In this document: one piece after another, positions 12,863-27,300 of the stretch
Numbering within the stretch: the stretch's first letter is position 1
Layout: each line of letters opens with the position of its first letter
Source: Nilaparvata lugens
Lineage: Eukaryota; Arthropoda; Insecta; Hemiptera; Delphacidae
Direction: 5' to 3'
DNA length: 64,000 nucleotides
NCBI RefSeq assembly: GCF_014356525.2
Contig: NC_052511.1
Coordinates: 11,903,175-11,967,174, forward strand
Made by a program: the position numbers and the translations under genes
The notes under the pieces: model-generated
Databases searched by the model: none
What the model saw: only the letters and a program-made list of their open reading frames with translations
Told to the model about the DNA's origin: nothing

Positions 12863-13260
12863 TTTATTTATTTATTTGATACAAATAAATAGGAAGGCTC
12901 ACAGGCAAAGCTGTAAAAACTATAGCTACCATTTTTCAACTACAGGCTTCGCTACTAGCAATAAAACTTGTTACAATACATCATCTCAGCATGTTGAATT
13001 AAGTAGTATTGAGTAGAAGTATTGAGAATTCTCAATATTAAAAATATTTGAGAAGTATTGAGTAGTAGTACTGTAAAAAGTATTGAGTAGAATAAAGGTT
13101 TTTAAGAACGAAGAAAAATGACAGGTACCACAACTCATAATAACTTTGTTTGTAACAGTAATATTTTCAAAGTCACGGACAAAAGTTATCAATCAAAGTT
13201 GTCTCTAATTGGGTAGCGTGACCGAAAATAGATTGGAAAACGTGATTATTTTGACAGGCT

Positions 13261-13355
13261 GTAGAGATATAGTGATATCCACTTTGAACTGTCAGTATTG
13301 TTTATGGAAAAAACAATAACGCTCCCCATTCAACCAAAGCTGACAGTATGCAATT
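13261..13355. repeat. CTATAGTGA-family MITE
   Basis: The left arm has ATAGTGATATCCACTTTGAA followed by CTGTCAGTATT. The right arm has CCATTCAACCAAAGCTGACA. The organisation matches the copies near 9.9, 28.2 and 30.7 kb. Confidence 0.6.
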
Positions 13356-13435
13356 TATTGGTTTACTGAATAACGTACCTACTTGATATTTTCTCTATAA
13401 ATTAAATTCTTCATCATACACTGAAGCTACATCAT

Positions 13436-13683
13436 ACGGCTTCAATTGTGTATAGAATAGGCTAGTCATGTCCGTAAGATGCATAGTTTTCGAGTTATAT
13501 GCGAGAAATAAAAAAATAAACCAAATTTGAACCATCCCACCCCCTTAGCACAAGGGGTAGGGGTGGGGACTTTTGATATGTTTACCTCCTAAATAGAACT
13601 GCGAAGTCAAAAATTGTCATCCAAACTTTTCCTTCTATACCATTTTTGAGCATTCATTGCCTGGACTTATCGCTTTTGAACGT
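13436..13683 (-). repeat. Interspersed repeat, opposite copy at 41817-42130
   Basis: This segment matches 41817-42130 in reverse orientation. Shared pieces include the GAGCATTCATTGCCTGGACT region, the GTTTACCTCC region and the part around CATAGTTTTCGAG. Both copies hold a C-rich/G-rich block near the middle. No ORF is conserved. Confidence 0.7.
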
Positions 13684-15124
13684 TTTTTCCTACCATGATG
13701 AAATTGAGAATGATAGTATCACATTCAATGCTACTTTAATACGAGTGCGTCCTACAAAATGGTAATACATTATTTTACAATGATTTTAATTCAAAATGTT
13801 TGAATTCAGGGCTACTTTCTTGTATTTATAAAATAGAATTATAGTACCCTTTAAAATTAATAAAATAATAAAACAATAATACAAATTGTAACGTAACTAC
13901 TAGTTTCGGTGATTTTGATTTAATTTCGGTGTTTTTTATTTTAATCATAGAAAATCATAAAATTCCACAGTCGAATGAGATTCAATAATATTCGTATCCT
14001 CTATCAACGAAGATTATGACGAGTCTATGATAAGAAATACCTTAATTTTTTTATTTCTCTTTGTTTGGAGAACATACAAATAAATATAATGATAGTTGAT
14101 GTGATACTGGCAATGTTATACTTTTCATTCTTTAAAAATAATCTTTGACAGTTTTTTAAATTTTATAATTTAATACCGGTATTCTGAATGGGCTAATTAA
14201 ATTTAATCAAATTGTGTTGTATAACAATGAATGAAATTTGATTATAAACTTGGCAGTGCTAAGAAAATTTACTTGGAACTATAAGGAAATGCTATTGTAA
14301 TTGGGTGAGAGAGAACTAAAAGAGAATAAGAGGAAGATTTGGTAGAAGGAGGAAAACGTAAGAAATTTCCCTACAATCACTGATAAGAACATTTGACGGG
14401 TCATGTAGTTTCTTGGCATTCTTGTTTGAAAAAGTGTCTAACGAAAATATCAATACTATTTCTTGGGAGTAGATATTGTATTTTTTACTCTAGTTCTAAA
14501 TTTTTAGTGCTAAAAATGTTGGTGAATCTTTCTAAAGGTGAAAAAATAATAATTATTCTCAAGTTTCAATTTAGCTACTTTAGTCACTTTGGTTTTAAAT
14601 TACCTACGTACGTAGTTTGAATTTTTATAAATATTAACCCATTCAACCAGAAAAGTGTCAAATTTGAAATCTATCATATCCTGTGTTATAAGCTTTCTTC
14701 CCTTGAAAAAGTTACTGTATGCTACAGTGTAGGTAGCTTAGTTGAAGATTTATGAATGAAGCCAAAGAAAGATATTCAATTGTGTGATAATTATTACAGC
14801 ATTGATCATTGATTGTCAAATGGTTATTCCCATAGGGATCCTCAGAATATTGGCATTTTAGGATGCAGTTCCATGCGCCACCAGTTTAAATAAAGAAGCT
14901 ATTGTTATCAAAAAGTGGTGCTTGTGAATGTATAATTAGAGGGACGTTTTCCCATAAACTGATACCGAAATTTGCATATTGAATTATTGATATTTACGGG
15001 TCAGATTAGAGTGACGTGTTTTTTCTGGCATGTCTGCGAGATAAGAGCAAGCTATTTCCGATATGAAACCAGTAAGAGACGAGTAGAGTATTTAATTTTC
15101 GCGTTATCTTGGTCGTAGGAAGAG

Positions 15125-15130
15125 TCAGTT
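15125..15130 (+). promoter_or_regulatory. Possible initiator of the trehalase promoter
   Basis: TCAGTT, matching the arthropod initiator core TCAGT, lies 53 bp upstream of the trehalase ATG. A TATA-like TATTTAA lies at 15089-15095, a little further upstream than the usual spacing. The 5' UTR inferred from this would be short and unspliced. This is motif evidence only. Confidence 0.35.
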
Positions 15131-15182
15131 AGCAGCTAGAGCTCATCACAGTCGAAGCAGCGAGAGGACTGCTAGCTCCGCC

Positions 15183-15355
15183 ATGGACACTATACTACTT
15201 TCAACTTTAGTGTTAGTTTCTGTTCTCTCGTTTTGGTCGACAAACCCGGTGGCAGCTACTTATTTGACTCCAAAACACCACCATATTTACTCAAGATCAG
15301 GACAGGATTCTACGTCTTTTCGAAAAAGACCGCCACCACCACCACCTTGTGATAG
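15183..15355 (+). CDS. Trehalase exon 1: start and signal peptide
   Basis: Encodes residues 1-57 plus two bases of codon 58. It starts in CGCCATGG and encodes a classical signal peptide followed by a His-rich and then a six-proline stretch. It ends TGTGATAG before the donor GTAAGT. The first intron (15356-21515) is the longest. Confidence 0.9.
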
Positions 15356-18300
15356 GTAAGTTTACAAAATAAAATTAACTTTACAATCGATAAAAGAGTT
15401 TCACACAAATATATTCAAATCGGGAATGTATCAATGAAATTATTCATATATTTCCTCACTTTCTCTATCAATTAACGAGAGAAGAAGTGATTATTCACGA
15501 CGTTTTGACTTTTGAAGCTTGATAGTTGGTAGCCCGGTATCAATAATAAAAACTACCAGCTGTTTGCCCTGCTTTGTATTTTTTAAGCCGATGCTGTCTG
15601 CTTAATTTTTCGTTCTATTTAATTATCCATTATTATTATTACCTCTAGATACTTGATAGATTTGTAAAAGAAAAACTTTATTTTTCATGGTTAAACTTTG
15701 AATTTCACCATCACATAATATCATATAAAGACACTTATTTTTGTGCTTGTAAATGAAGCTGTTTTAACCTATCACTTGTAAAGTGTAGATTGTTTGCATA
15801 TAGTGTTTTATACTATTGAAACGGAGAGAATATTTTATTGTTGAGGTAAGTCAAACGTATAAATTCATTTATTTTAAACTATGAAAATTATTTAAATACA
15901 TATTTTTGACCTTACATAATAATTACTATAAAGTCTAAAATAGGCCACTAAATAGCTTTGAGGAAAACCGGTATTGCCTACATTATTGTATTTTGTGATT
16001 ATTTGATTTCCATTAATCAAAAATAAATTATTTGTGATTAATGGAAATAAAAATGCATGATAGTAATATTCCTCAATGAGTTGTACTTTTCACTATGCCT
16101 AATAATAATAAATAATTTTATTATGCTATAAGTGTTGTAAACATTCTAGTATTTGCAACTTTATGTTGAACATTCTAATATTTGCAACTTAATGTTAACA
16201 TGAATTATTAGAGGCTAGATTCTTGATGATTATAATTAAATTTTTTTAGTACTGCAACTTTGGTTCCTTGTCTTTACTAACGTGTCCTATCCTTTGCCCA
16301 ATTACAGTGGTTTTTGTTTGGTAACATACCTACCTGTGATGGTTTTAACTTATATAAATTTATTTCCTTTTGACTATTTCAATTACTTCATTAATAATTA
16401 CCGTATATCATTTTATTTGAGGGAATCCTGTCTGATTAGGTTATTGTTATAAATAAACGTACATTATTAGTGTGTGTTGTGTTGTGAAAGTAGGAATATT
16501 ATAGCGCATCAAAAAATGCAGTAAAAAGAACAATAGTTGTTTTCTAAAACATTAAGGACCTGTTGCACAATAGCCAGTTAAATTTTAACCGTGATTAATT
16601 TCACGAGAATTAATCAAAGAAGGCCTTCTATGAGACGGCTTCTCTGATTGGTTCTCGTGGAATTAATCACAATTAAAATTTGTGCAACCGGCACTAACAC
16701 TATTAAAAAATATTGATGATCACATCTGAATTATATTATATCTCAATTCAAAACAGTTTTTTTTAATAGCCGAGCTTCTCAATTGAATACCATACGTTTT
16801 TAAAGTGATTTCATCTTTTTATGTACACTGTGATAGATAAATGCTAACTAATTATTTTATTTGACTAAGTTTTATTATCTCAGTTTTGTCTAATCAATAA
16901 TTTGTCTAACAATTATTCTTTGTTAAGGAATGCAATTTTTCTACTTTGGTGCTTCAGAGCGTAGTTCTTACAGTAGGCTAAATCACTTTCAGCTTATTTG
17001 TAGACTTAATCAAATTAATAAATATTGCTCAGAGCTAGAGTGCACAAATTTATTTTGTCTTTAATACAAGTCATAAAAAATATTTTTGTATTTTTTCAAG
17101 TCATTTTAGCTGCCAATCTATATCTTATTTTGGATAAAACAGTCATTTACTATTTAAATTTCAGAATTTGAAGATTGATGTGTTGAGTAACTTACGGTAC
17201 TCTCATAGCAATTCTATGGTGAAACTTCTCCGAAAACCGTCTCAGTAAAATAATGTACCAGAAGATCTTGAATGTGAAAACGCATATCAGTAATGTAATC
17301 AGGTCTTCCCCTGTGAAACCAGAGTAGGTTCCACAATAATTAAATCATTTGCAGCTTCCACATGCTTGTAACTATTTATATTTCTATCCAATAATTATTG
17401 TAAATTAAATTATTATATAGAGTGTCCCAAACAGGTGGTTGTTTTCTCAGTGACTATTACTTCATAACTAATCATTTTCGTCATTACTTTAATCTTTTCC
17501 ATCTCTATGTTAGTTCGATTGCCAATTTTAAGAAAATGTCATAATTAACAGAATTGGTACTGTGAAGAGCTGTAACCAAATCATTCCTCCTAATGGAACG
17601 TTGGGGACTTTGGAGCACTGATGCTGGTTCAATCCTTGCGTTTTTTGGATTGACTAAACACAGGGACTGAACCAGCATCAGTGCTCCAAAGTCCCCAACG
17701 TCAATAAAGCGATGGACCGCCCAGGTTTTATGTTTTAAGGTCTGCATTGTCAGAAAAATGTATTAAATCCACTAGGCATCTTCATAATTTGGTGGTCAGC
17801 CAAATACTGTAGGCTTACAAACATCAGTGCTTAGTGCTTGAAAAGCCCGAACGTTCCATTAGTTCTCCTACCAACTTTTGAGTTTTAAATCTATAGACGC
17901 AGATCGTCACAGCATTAATTCTGTACCATCAGTCCTGGCACAATTCAATGGATTAAATCATTGAGATTTACTATCCCTACTAACAAAATACAAATGATTT
18001 CACAATATACAATAATACAAATGATTCTACAAAATACAATTTTCTAATGGTGTAATGAATCTATGCATATCAAATAAAGCATGGTCGGCCTGAACCACAA
18101 GTTGCCATATAATATTGAACATGTTCCGGCCTTCTATCTATAGTAGGCTGTGATTGAATCCATTTATCAAGTTTCGTTTGTTATAACACGTGGTTCATTT
18201 TGAGCTACCAGCTGATTCAATTCAGTTTCAGCTTTCACTGTGCAAACGTCCTTAGGAGTGTGGAAAATAAAGTTGAAAATAATTGATGTGCTAGTCATTT

Positions 18301-21300
18301 TATAACGGACATAATTTATTTTTGGGGCACTCTCTGTTATGATAAACATCTATTAAATTTTGCATTGCATACTTAACTTATTCATTGTCGAGTTTTTGGC
18401 TTATAAGATGAAAAAGCTACTTTCTTGTAAATTTGTTTAAAAGTATTTGCTTGTAATATTTTATTGAATTCCCCATATCAATTTTATACCATTAAAAAAA
18501 AATAGCAGTTATAATCACAAGATCCCCGTTATTTAAATTTTATAAATTGAATTTTTGTTTTTCGCCATTTATCATCCGCATTATAAGTTTTGCAAATTGC
18601 AATTGAAGAGTAGATTTTTTTATTTATTAAAAATCTGTATTTTCCACCAGTTTATGTAAAGTATAAATCTCTTCCTCCCAGATAGCATAACGTTTGTGGT
18701 TTTTGGTTTCTATTATTAGAAGCCGATAGGTGTTTGTTATCAGTGCTAATTTTTATCCTCTATCAGTCGTGCAGTTCTAATTTTAACACATCTTTTTCAG
18801 CAGTTTGCTATGACTACTTGTCATTGTACTTCAGTGTCCCATTGTTATGACTACTTGTCATTGTACTTCAGTGTCCCATTGTTGTCACTCGTGCTATTGT
18901 TTCAGAGTTCATTTTCTTAGACTCCAATGAGAACATTTTTCAGATTTGTTTCGGCTAGGAAGTATTTCACATCACGTATCAACAGTTTGGCGTAAATATT
19001 TTGATAGCTTTGGTTTGTGTGAATATGCATCTAATCGTGATTGATGGATTCCAAAAATTGCTCCTTTGCTGTTTCAAAATTGTCATTTTTTGCATAAGTG
19101 TGAATATACAATTTTGATTATTAGACTGGTATATTTTTCCAGTCTTTTCATTTTGCAGTTCCACTGTGGTGTTGCTGATAGAGCCTATACTCAAAAACTG
19201 TATATATATATATATATATATTTGTATTCCATGTGTGTATTTGTATTGCTTATTGTTCGCATATTGAACCCTCGCAGGCCAGTAACATTGCACTCCCCTA
19301 TTCCTTTCCATTCTGTTACCATTGTCCAAGCTCCTTTCTTTCAAGTCCGTCGCACCAACACATACCTGCATAGTATTTCCACCCCTCACAACTCACATCC
19401 ATTCCTTCTTTGTCTCACTCTCAACACTCCCACTCTCTTTCCTATTTTTGTAACTTTCACCTCCCTTTCCCGCTAATAGATATTAGACCTTCCACGAGGA
19501 GAGAGTCTAGTTCCAAAATTCCTACCGAAAACACGTGCTTACCGAAAGTTTCCTGTAGCTGGCCTGCCAATAATGTGATTGTACCGTATTATTTGTAGTT
19601 TTATTTATTGGAGTCAGATTATTAAATTCTCATTCAAATATAAACGTAGTAATTCAATAGTATACACCCATACATCTACATTTTGCATTTTGCATTTTGC
19701 ATTTTGGTGTTCTTACTTGGCTTTTTTTTAGTCATTATCGATTCAGTAAACACTAGCACGTAGCTCCTGTCACTGTAAAAATGTTACAGAAATTGTACTC
19801 GTCATTTAACAGTAGTAAAATTTCGTAGTGGAGGTGGAGAGTGGTAGTTAGGCTATCACAACCACAAATTCAAAGGAATACGAGGAACAAGTTTCTGTTG
19901 TTACGTTATCATTTTCTGGTTTCATTGCCATTCTACCAGAGATTGAAAATTTTGCAACAACCGTAAACAGTGTCTTGTAATTTTAATAAGTTTGTAGTCG
20001 TGATAGCTTCCATGTCTTTCAATTAAAAACAAATAAACTGTGATTTAATCATTATCATACTTAGGTTGAACTGTTTTTCTTATAGGTCGCTGAAACTTTA
20101 ATATTCGGCAAAATTTTCCTTGAAATCAAATAGTAAATCAATTAGATTTCATTGCGTTAGAGCTTCAATGTTATTTAGAATTTTCAGTTCTTTCGGTTCT
20201 TATTAGACTATAATAGGGATACCAGTGGTATACCGTAAATCATCACAGGTAATTGCACTGAATTGCTGCTATAATACACAGACACTTTGTCATTCCACAG
20301 ACACTACTGGTGTTTCACTTGTGTCCCAGCCTGGTGTTCAAGTGTAATTCATGCCTTACAGGTATTAGATGTTTATATTCAAGCTTCGAACCGGATGTTT
20401 GTATTTGATGTCAGGGTCAGGGACTGAGAAAAATTGACAGAACTTTATTAAGAAAAACTAATTTCAACAGAATAGCCTTGGAAAATATAATCCAGATTAC
20501 GTGCCGGTTGCACAAAAGCCGGTTAAATTTTAATCGTGATTAATTTCACGAGAACCAATCAGAGAATCCTTCTTTTTTTAATAAATCCTTCTTTGATTGG
20601 TTCTCCTGAAATTAATCACGATTCAAATTTAACCGGCGTTTTTGCAACTGGACCTTTACTTCTATTATATGACTGACTAGTTATAAATTTAAAAATGTTG
20701 TTTGTTATAAATAATGATACATTTTGAAATTGAAATTTTTGGTAAAAATTACTATTATTTATGGTAAAATAAGCATTTACATTTTTTAACATTATATCAT
20801 TAGTAAATATATTATTTCTATTAATTGTGCTTGTTAATTTGTTGTTATACAAGTGAAAATGTGATCACCAATTAATATAGAACGTTGATTGACGCGTGCT
20901 AATTTTAAATTTAACATTTTATTATGAATATTGCATGAATTGATCGATTTGTATAATAAGCTCATTCTATAGATTAGATCATCCGATCAAAATTGAATGG
21001 CTGATCTAAGGATGTGTAATTCTTTTGAACGTAATTAATGCTGAATTCGAATAAAGCGATGCAACATAGTTTATTTATCAAAGGGGAAATTCATGTATTT
21101 ATTTTATTGTTCAGTTGAGCAGTAAAATTCACTATATAATTATAATATTCAAAAGGAAACATTCCCAATGAATCAACAGTAAACTATTATTGCAAATTAT
21201 TTGTTTAATTATTGCAAATTATTCATTTAATTATTGCAAAATATTAATTCCCAATGATTCAACAGTAAACTTTGATTGCAAATTATTTAAACATATTCTT

Positions 21301-24300
21301 GGTATCCACGATATATATTATATAGATCTTTAATTGTTCAACAATGCATACTCTAAATTATATTGATTGATCAGTTTTATAATGTTGAAGAATGTATTTT
21401 TCCTTGCTATATATATTAGGTACTTGCTATGTTCATCAATGTTTCTGCTAATATAATTTGTACACTTTGAGATTTCGCCAATGAATAATCGGTTTTAATG
21501 TTTTGTTTGAAATAGTAACATATACTGCGAAGGAGACTTACTGAATGACGTGCAACTCGGCCAGTTGTACGAGGATTCAAAGACTTTTGTTGATCTGAAA
21601 CTAAGATATCCTGAGGACAAAGTCATCGAAAAGTAAGTCAATTGATTTGAAATGATCAATTATTATTATTTTTCTACTTCAACATCCTAGCTCAAGCCAA
21701 CATGTAGATGCCAAAATATTTTATTAATGACTCATGCAATATTGTTGAAAGTTTACTTGAAGAGAGATAATTCAAAATGATAGATTCAACAGATTGTATA
21801 ACAAATTTACTAGTACAGTACAAAATTAATATTTCTCCTATCAATATAATCTCATTATTATATTATAATAGTCTTAATCAAGTAGAAATGAGTAAAGTTA
21901 AATGAATTATTCAAATTATACAAAACTATTATTACTGGTATCTCTGTACTGCACTTTAGTTTTAGGTAATTCATGCAATCACTTTGTGGGCTTCTAATTA
22001 CTATTAGTATTATGTGTAGGCTGATTCTGTTAGATAAATAATGACATTTCAACTAGGCTGTCTGAATTTATTGACATTATAAAAGCATTTAATAAAATTC
22101 ATTAATAAATTACATTTATTTTAATATTGCATAAATAATTAACAATATTGCATTTAAATGATTATTATTTTTGATAATCAAGTTTTAAAAGGGTTTTGTC
22201 TTCACTATTAGAACGATAGTTTATTGTGCGTTTTTAAAAGTGTTTTGTCTTCAATATAAGAACGATAATTTATTTTGCGTTTCAATACAAAGTCTGTCAT
22301 AAAAGTGTTTTGTCTTCAATATTAGAACGATAATTTATTTTGCGTTTCAATTCAAAGTCTTTCATAAAAGTGTTTTGTCTTCAATATTAGAACGATAATT
22401 TATTGTGCGTTTCAATACCAAGTTTGTCATAAAGTTGAAATCAACCGAGCACAATTTCCATTCAGAACAATATTTTATGATATGTTAGATCATCAAATGT
22501 TCAATTAATTATTCCATGTATCCCGATAATAATTTATTCGAATTGCATTTCCCATCGTTATATCATTCAATAATTTACCAGTAAAATTCATTTTATAGGT
22601 TTTCATTATTGTTGTTATTAATTAATTATTTTTTTTTATTCAAACACAAATACGAATCAAATCAATCTTTTTATTGTCGTTGACAAATTCATGTATTGTC
22701 AAAGTCATAAAACCGGAACATAGTCCCTAGTCTAAAGCAGTGATTACTGAGATAAAAAACAGCAAAGATCAAAAAACAATAGAATTTATAATTGAACAAC
22801 AGATTGAATGAAAAAATATATTATATAACAGATCAGCACTTATAAATACTAAATAATTATGTCTGGATGCTCAAAGAAGTCCTTAATGTCATAGAAAGGA
22901 TTTTCACTCAGCTGTGAGCTAAATATAAAATTTCTTCAAATCATATACAATGAGTTGTTTATAATGTATTATGAGTTGGTGAATAAAACAGCATATAAGG
23001 TACTTTAATGTACAACATTAGTATCATGATAAAATATAATAAAAAAATCGTATTTCTAACAATAATATCAATTAACCTCTACCCGTCTAAAAAAGCTTTT
23101 CAAAGCTGCTCATCTCAATGTTCAGTCTCTTATGGCCATATTCACAATCTACGTTCAACGCTAATCGACGATTACGAGTAGGTCTCATTAACTATGATGT
23201 GTTAAATTGTGTTTTTAAACCAAGATGGTGCTTATGGGTGGCTTAGGTGGGCCACGATTATATTCAAGTATTGTACCATTCATCATGATGTGTTTCATTC
23301 CATTCGGGGTTTGAACCAACAGCTTATCTATATCAGTTCAAATCGAGATGATGCACACGGCCCTTAGTTGTCCGTATATTCCAATTTAAATAACAATGTA
23401 ATAGGTTATGTGCCACATTTTGAACTGGACTAATCATACTTCAAAACAAGAAAATACACAAATTTTGAATTGAAAAATTTGAAGTTTTAATACTGGCTGT
23501 GACTGAGTAGATATGCGGCTTTCAAGAAACTGCTCTCCGCTAGCTAAAATTTATATAATTTATTACATTTTATATTACAGGCTAAAAGGTTATGTATCAC
23601 ATTTTGAACTAAAATATTGACACTTTCAAAAAATAAAACAAACATAGACTTAGTTGTAACACTTGATGTGATTGTATAGATGATATTCGGCATTCAACAA
23701 TAACAAAATGATAACAAAATAAAATAACAATAACAAAATATACATAGTATAGTGACTTTATTGAAGACAGCTACAATTCATATAATTTCAATTTATATTA
23801 CAGTCTAAAAAGTTATGTGTCTCATTTTGAACTAAACTGTTGACTCTTTCAAACAAGAAAAAACACATTTTGGATTTGTAACAAAACAAAAAATATCAAA
23901 TTGTTATTGTTGATGTGATTGTGCAGATATGCGGCGTTCAAGAAGCAGCACTCGGGCAATGTGCCGGTGGACGCACTGCGTCAGTTTGTGGCGGACAACT
24001 TCGAGGCAGTGGACGAGTTGGAGCCGTGGATGCCACCCGATCTCAGCGATAGGCCGGCCATTGTGGACAGGGTGCGCGACCCCGTCTACAAGCAGTGGAT
24101 GATCGACCTCAACGACGTGTGGCGGGTGCTCGCGAGGCGGGTCAAGGATGATGTCTTCGACAACCCTCGGCTCTATTCGTTCATACCGGTGCCTAATGGG
24201 TCAGTCATTACAATATGCATAATTCATTCATCAATTTAAAAAGAGTTTTAACTGATCAATCTAAACCATTTAGATTTAGAACAACTTGGAACAATGTAAA

Positions 24301-27300
24301 TTGAATCTTAAGACACTTGACCGGCTGAGGTGGTTCGGAACCCACCTAAAACAGTTGGTCCATTCATTTCTCATCATCATCCGCCTCATTACTCACGCAC
24401 AAGCCTAGAGCTCATGTGGGCATCACCCTCAGCAAAAAAAGTTTGATGTTTATTGAATCTTAAGACACTCAATCGTCTGGGGGTTCATGTTAATTGAATA
24501 TTAAGACACTTAGGCCCGCCGTAAAGTAGACCCACGCTAATCCACGAAAAGCAACCCACGCCATGGGATGTTTTGTAAACCATTGCTAGGCTTCTCCAGA
24601 CATCTGTGTAATGATAATGATACATGCAATGAATAATACACTTGTCAGCTGATTGATTATGAATAATTCTATAGCAATGGTTTACAGAACATCCCACGGC
24701 GTGGGTTGATTTTCGTGGATTAGAGTGGGTCTACTTTGCGGCGGGCCTTGAAACCGGCTGAGGGTTGGTGCTGGTGTATCCAGATGCTATACAAATTTGG
24801 AATGATGGGCATCATGCCTGCTGAAAAGAATGTCTTGTGTGAGTGTGAAGATATAATTTACTAGAGATTGATAGTGGTGTAACAACCGAAACAAGTATAT
24901 AAAATTGTTCTAATAAATCGGTGGTTTTGACAATATCAAGTAATTTTCATCCAACATATTCAAAGCTTTGTGATACATGAAGTATGTAGGTCCTTTTTGA
25001 CAATGCTCAATCAACATTTCTGAAAATGTTTAATCAGTAGGTATTAAATGAAGATGATGTAATGATGAAATCTGTCTGTACGGAGCCGGAAAATACGTGA
25101 GTACTCTACTAAATAAGCTATTTTTAATTCAGAAATGAAGTACATATATATAATTCTCAACCAATTTTTGGCTACACGATTTCTCTCTCACTTTCAGAGT
25201 AGAGTGAAACGTCAGTGATCTGAAATTGTTTCATTCAAAACTCTTGGAAGCTTTTGAAAAATCTTCTAAAGTTATATAAAAAAATCTCTTCAATAAATTT
25301 AGAAATTTTTACAGCCACTGTTAGTTTCTAAAATTTCTTGATAGGCATACCGAGGAAAATTATCTTCCATTCAAGTTTAGTAGCTTCAGTTAAACATGAA
25401 ACTCCAGTTTTAGTGAAACAGATTGATAAGATTAATCCAGAGCAGTGCCCACAGAGGGTATCATTAAAACGTTTTTCAGTGAAAATCAAAAATAGGATTT
25501 TATTGTAACTCGGTTTCACGTTCCTCCGTTCAACTGTATTCTCAATGTAATACATTCAATTAATTAAGTTGAAACCCCGATATTAATTAAAAGTTCACTC
25601 ACAGTGCACTGTGAGTGTCAAATTATATTTTTCACTGAGTACAACATAATTCAACAAAACAAAACCATTCAACTGTGATGATGCACTCTTTCAGATTCGT
25701 GGTGCCAGGCGGTCGCTTCCGCGAGTTGTACTACTGGGACACGTACTGGATAGTGAACGGCCTGCTGCTGTGCGACATGCACAGCACGGCGCGTGGTGTC
25801 CTCGAGAACATGGTCTCACTGGTGAAGCGGTTCGGCTTCGTGCCCAACGGAAGTCGCAAGTACTACCTGAATCGATCGCAGCCCCCGCTTCTCATCCAAA
25901 TGGTTGACAGCTATCTCAAAATGACTGGTGACTGGACGTTTGTAAGGGAAAACATTAAGGTAAGTAACATTTTTACAATAAATCTTCATTTCGGCAGTTA
26001 CCGTATTCGTGCTCTTGTCTGAATATTTAAAGAAACATATTTTTGAAATCCACTTTCTCATATGAATCCAAATTGAAATGAAATTTAAAAAATTATATTC
26101 ATCCAAAGAATAGTACAATAACAGAAAAATCAGTATCTTATCGAAACATGGAACTTTTCACAGTAATATAATGATTTAGTATACTGATAAAATCTTTTAT
26201 AAATTATGAATGAATGAAACAAAAAACGCCTTGAGGCCTAGCCTAACAATTTGAAGTTTTTCATTTGGAACACAAATGGTCAACTTTGGTCACAAAATCC
26301 AAAGTTTATTCAATCCATCATCATCATTATATACATTAAAAACATTACAATTTTCATATATCATTGATAAGAATCTAATATATTCAGGTATATAGAAAGC
26401 AATTACTGGTTGTAGAAAGAAATCGCTCTTATTCATTATTGTCAGATACTGTATTGTTCTTTTTTTATAATTGATATGTTAGTTTTGTGGAAATCCTCAA
26501 CTGGAGTTGACCAAGGGCGAAATGTTTGCTTACTTACCATTTGTATTATCGATTTTATAAGTGCAGTGATCTTTATAAAAAATTGAAAAAGTAGATGAGA
26601 AGATGATTAATAAGAAGCAAATCATAGCATACGTATCAAATTTGACATGCATATTTCACGAAGAAAGTGAGTTTTCATATTTTAATAATGGGAATTCTAT
26701 TCTATCCAATGTGATTGCTATTATTATTGTCCAGAATACACAACATACGTTACAATAAAAAATGAAGATTAGTCAATGAACGCTAGTATAATATTTTAAA
26801 AGAATATTTTTCATCTGATATTAGTTATTAGAACTATACTCTTTCCACCTAATTGGTCTGTATAACATGCATAATCGACCAAAACCAACGAGTCTTTATT
26901 ATCTTGACTGAGATATCAAAGTGAATCATGTTGAAATATCAATGTGAAATAATGAGAATCAAATATATTTAGCTCGTCATACTGCAATGAATTGTTTATC
27001 TTTTAATCTACAGTATATCTCAAGCTCGATTTCTGATAAGGTTGGGGATTTCTCTCTAGAAACTCACTCATTACTCATAACTGAGCGATGCATGTTTAAC
27101 AGTTGAATATCTCTGAATAATTTATCCGTCGCAATATAAAAATAAATTGAAATAATAACTAAGGGAAACCAAAATAGATACAACAGTTATCATGAAAGGA
27201 ATTCAAATTGGGAATTCCTGAATGCCTCTTTATTAACGGTGATCATAGATATCATAGATAGACTATTGACTATTGAGTATAGAAGATTTTGGTATCGGAA

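Larger units (their letters stand above)
8680..15080. other. Intergenic region upstream of trehalase
   Basis: No convincing gene occurs here. The ORFs present (for example 9455-9661, 12111-12329 and 14393-14620) are short, with no recognisable domain. The recognisable content is repeats: CTATAGTGA MITEs (9428-9948, 12786-12862, 13261-13355), a foldback at 12449-12602, an interspersed repeat at 13436-13683, and a (TTTA)n run near 12850 that may be a LINE 3' tail. A short AAGT run occurs at 10620-10639. Confidence 0.6.

Noticed and set aside
18979..19476. Two 136-aa ORFs on opposite strands around the (TA)n run
   Set aside because: They overlap each other and a microsatellite, have no recognisable motif, and lie in trehalase intron 1.
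22187..22435. CRISPR-like array (four repeats of about 65 bp)
   Set aside because: The whole unit repeats, with no variable spacers, and it lies in an insect intron. It is a minisatellite.
25816..26118. 100-aa ORF opposite trehalase exon 4
   Set aside because: Antisense shadow of a strongly conserved trehalase exon.
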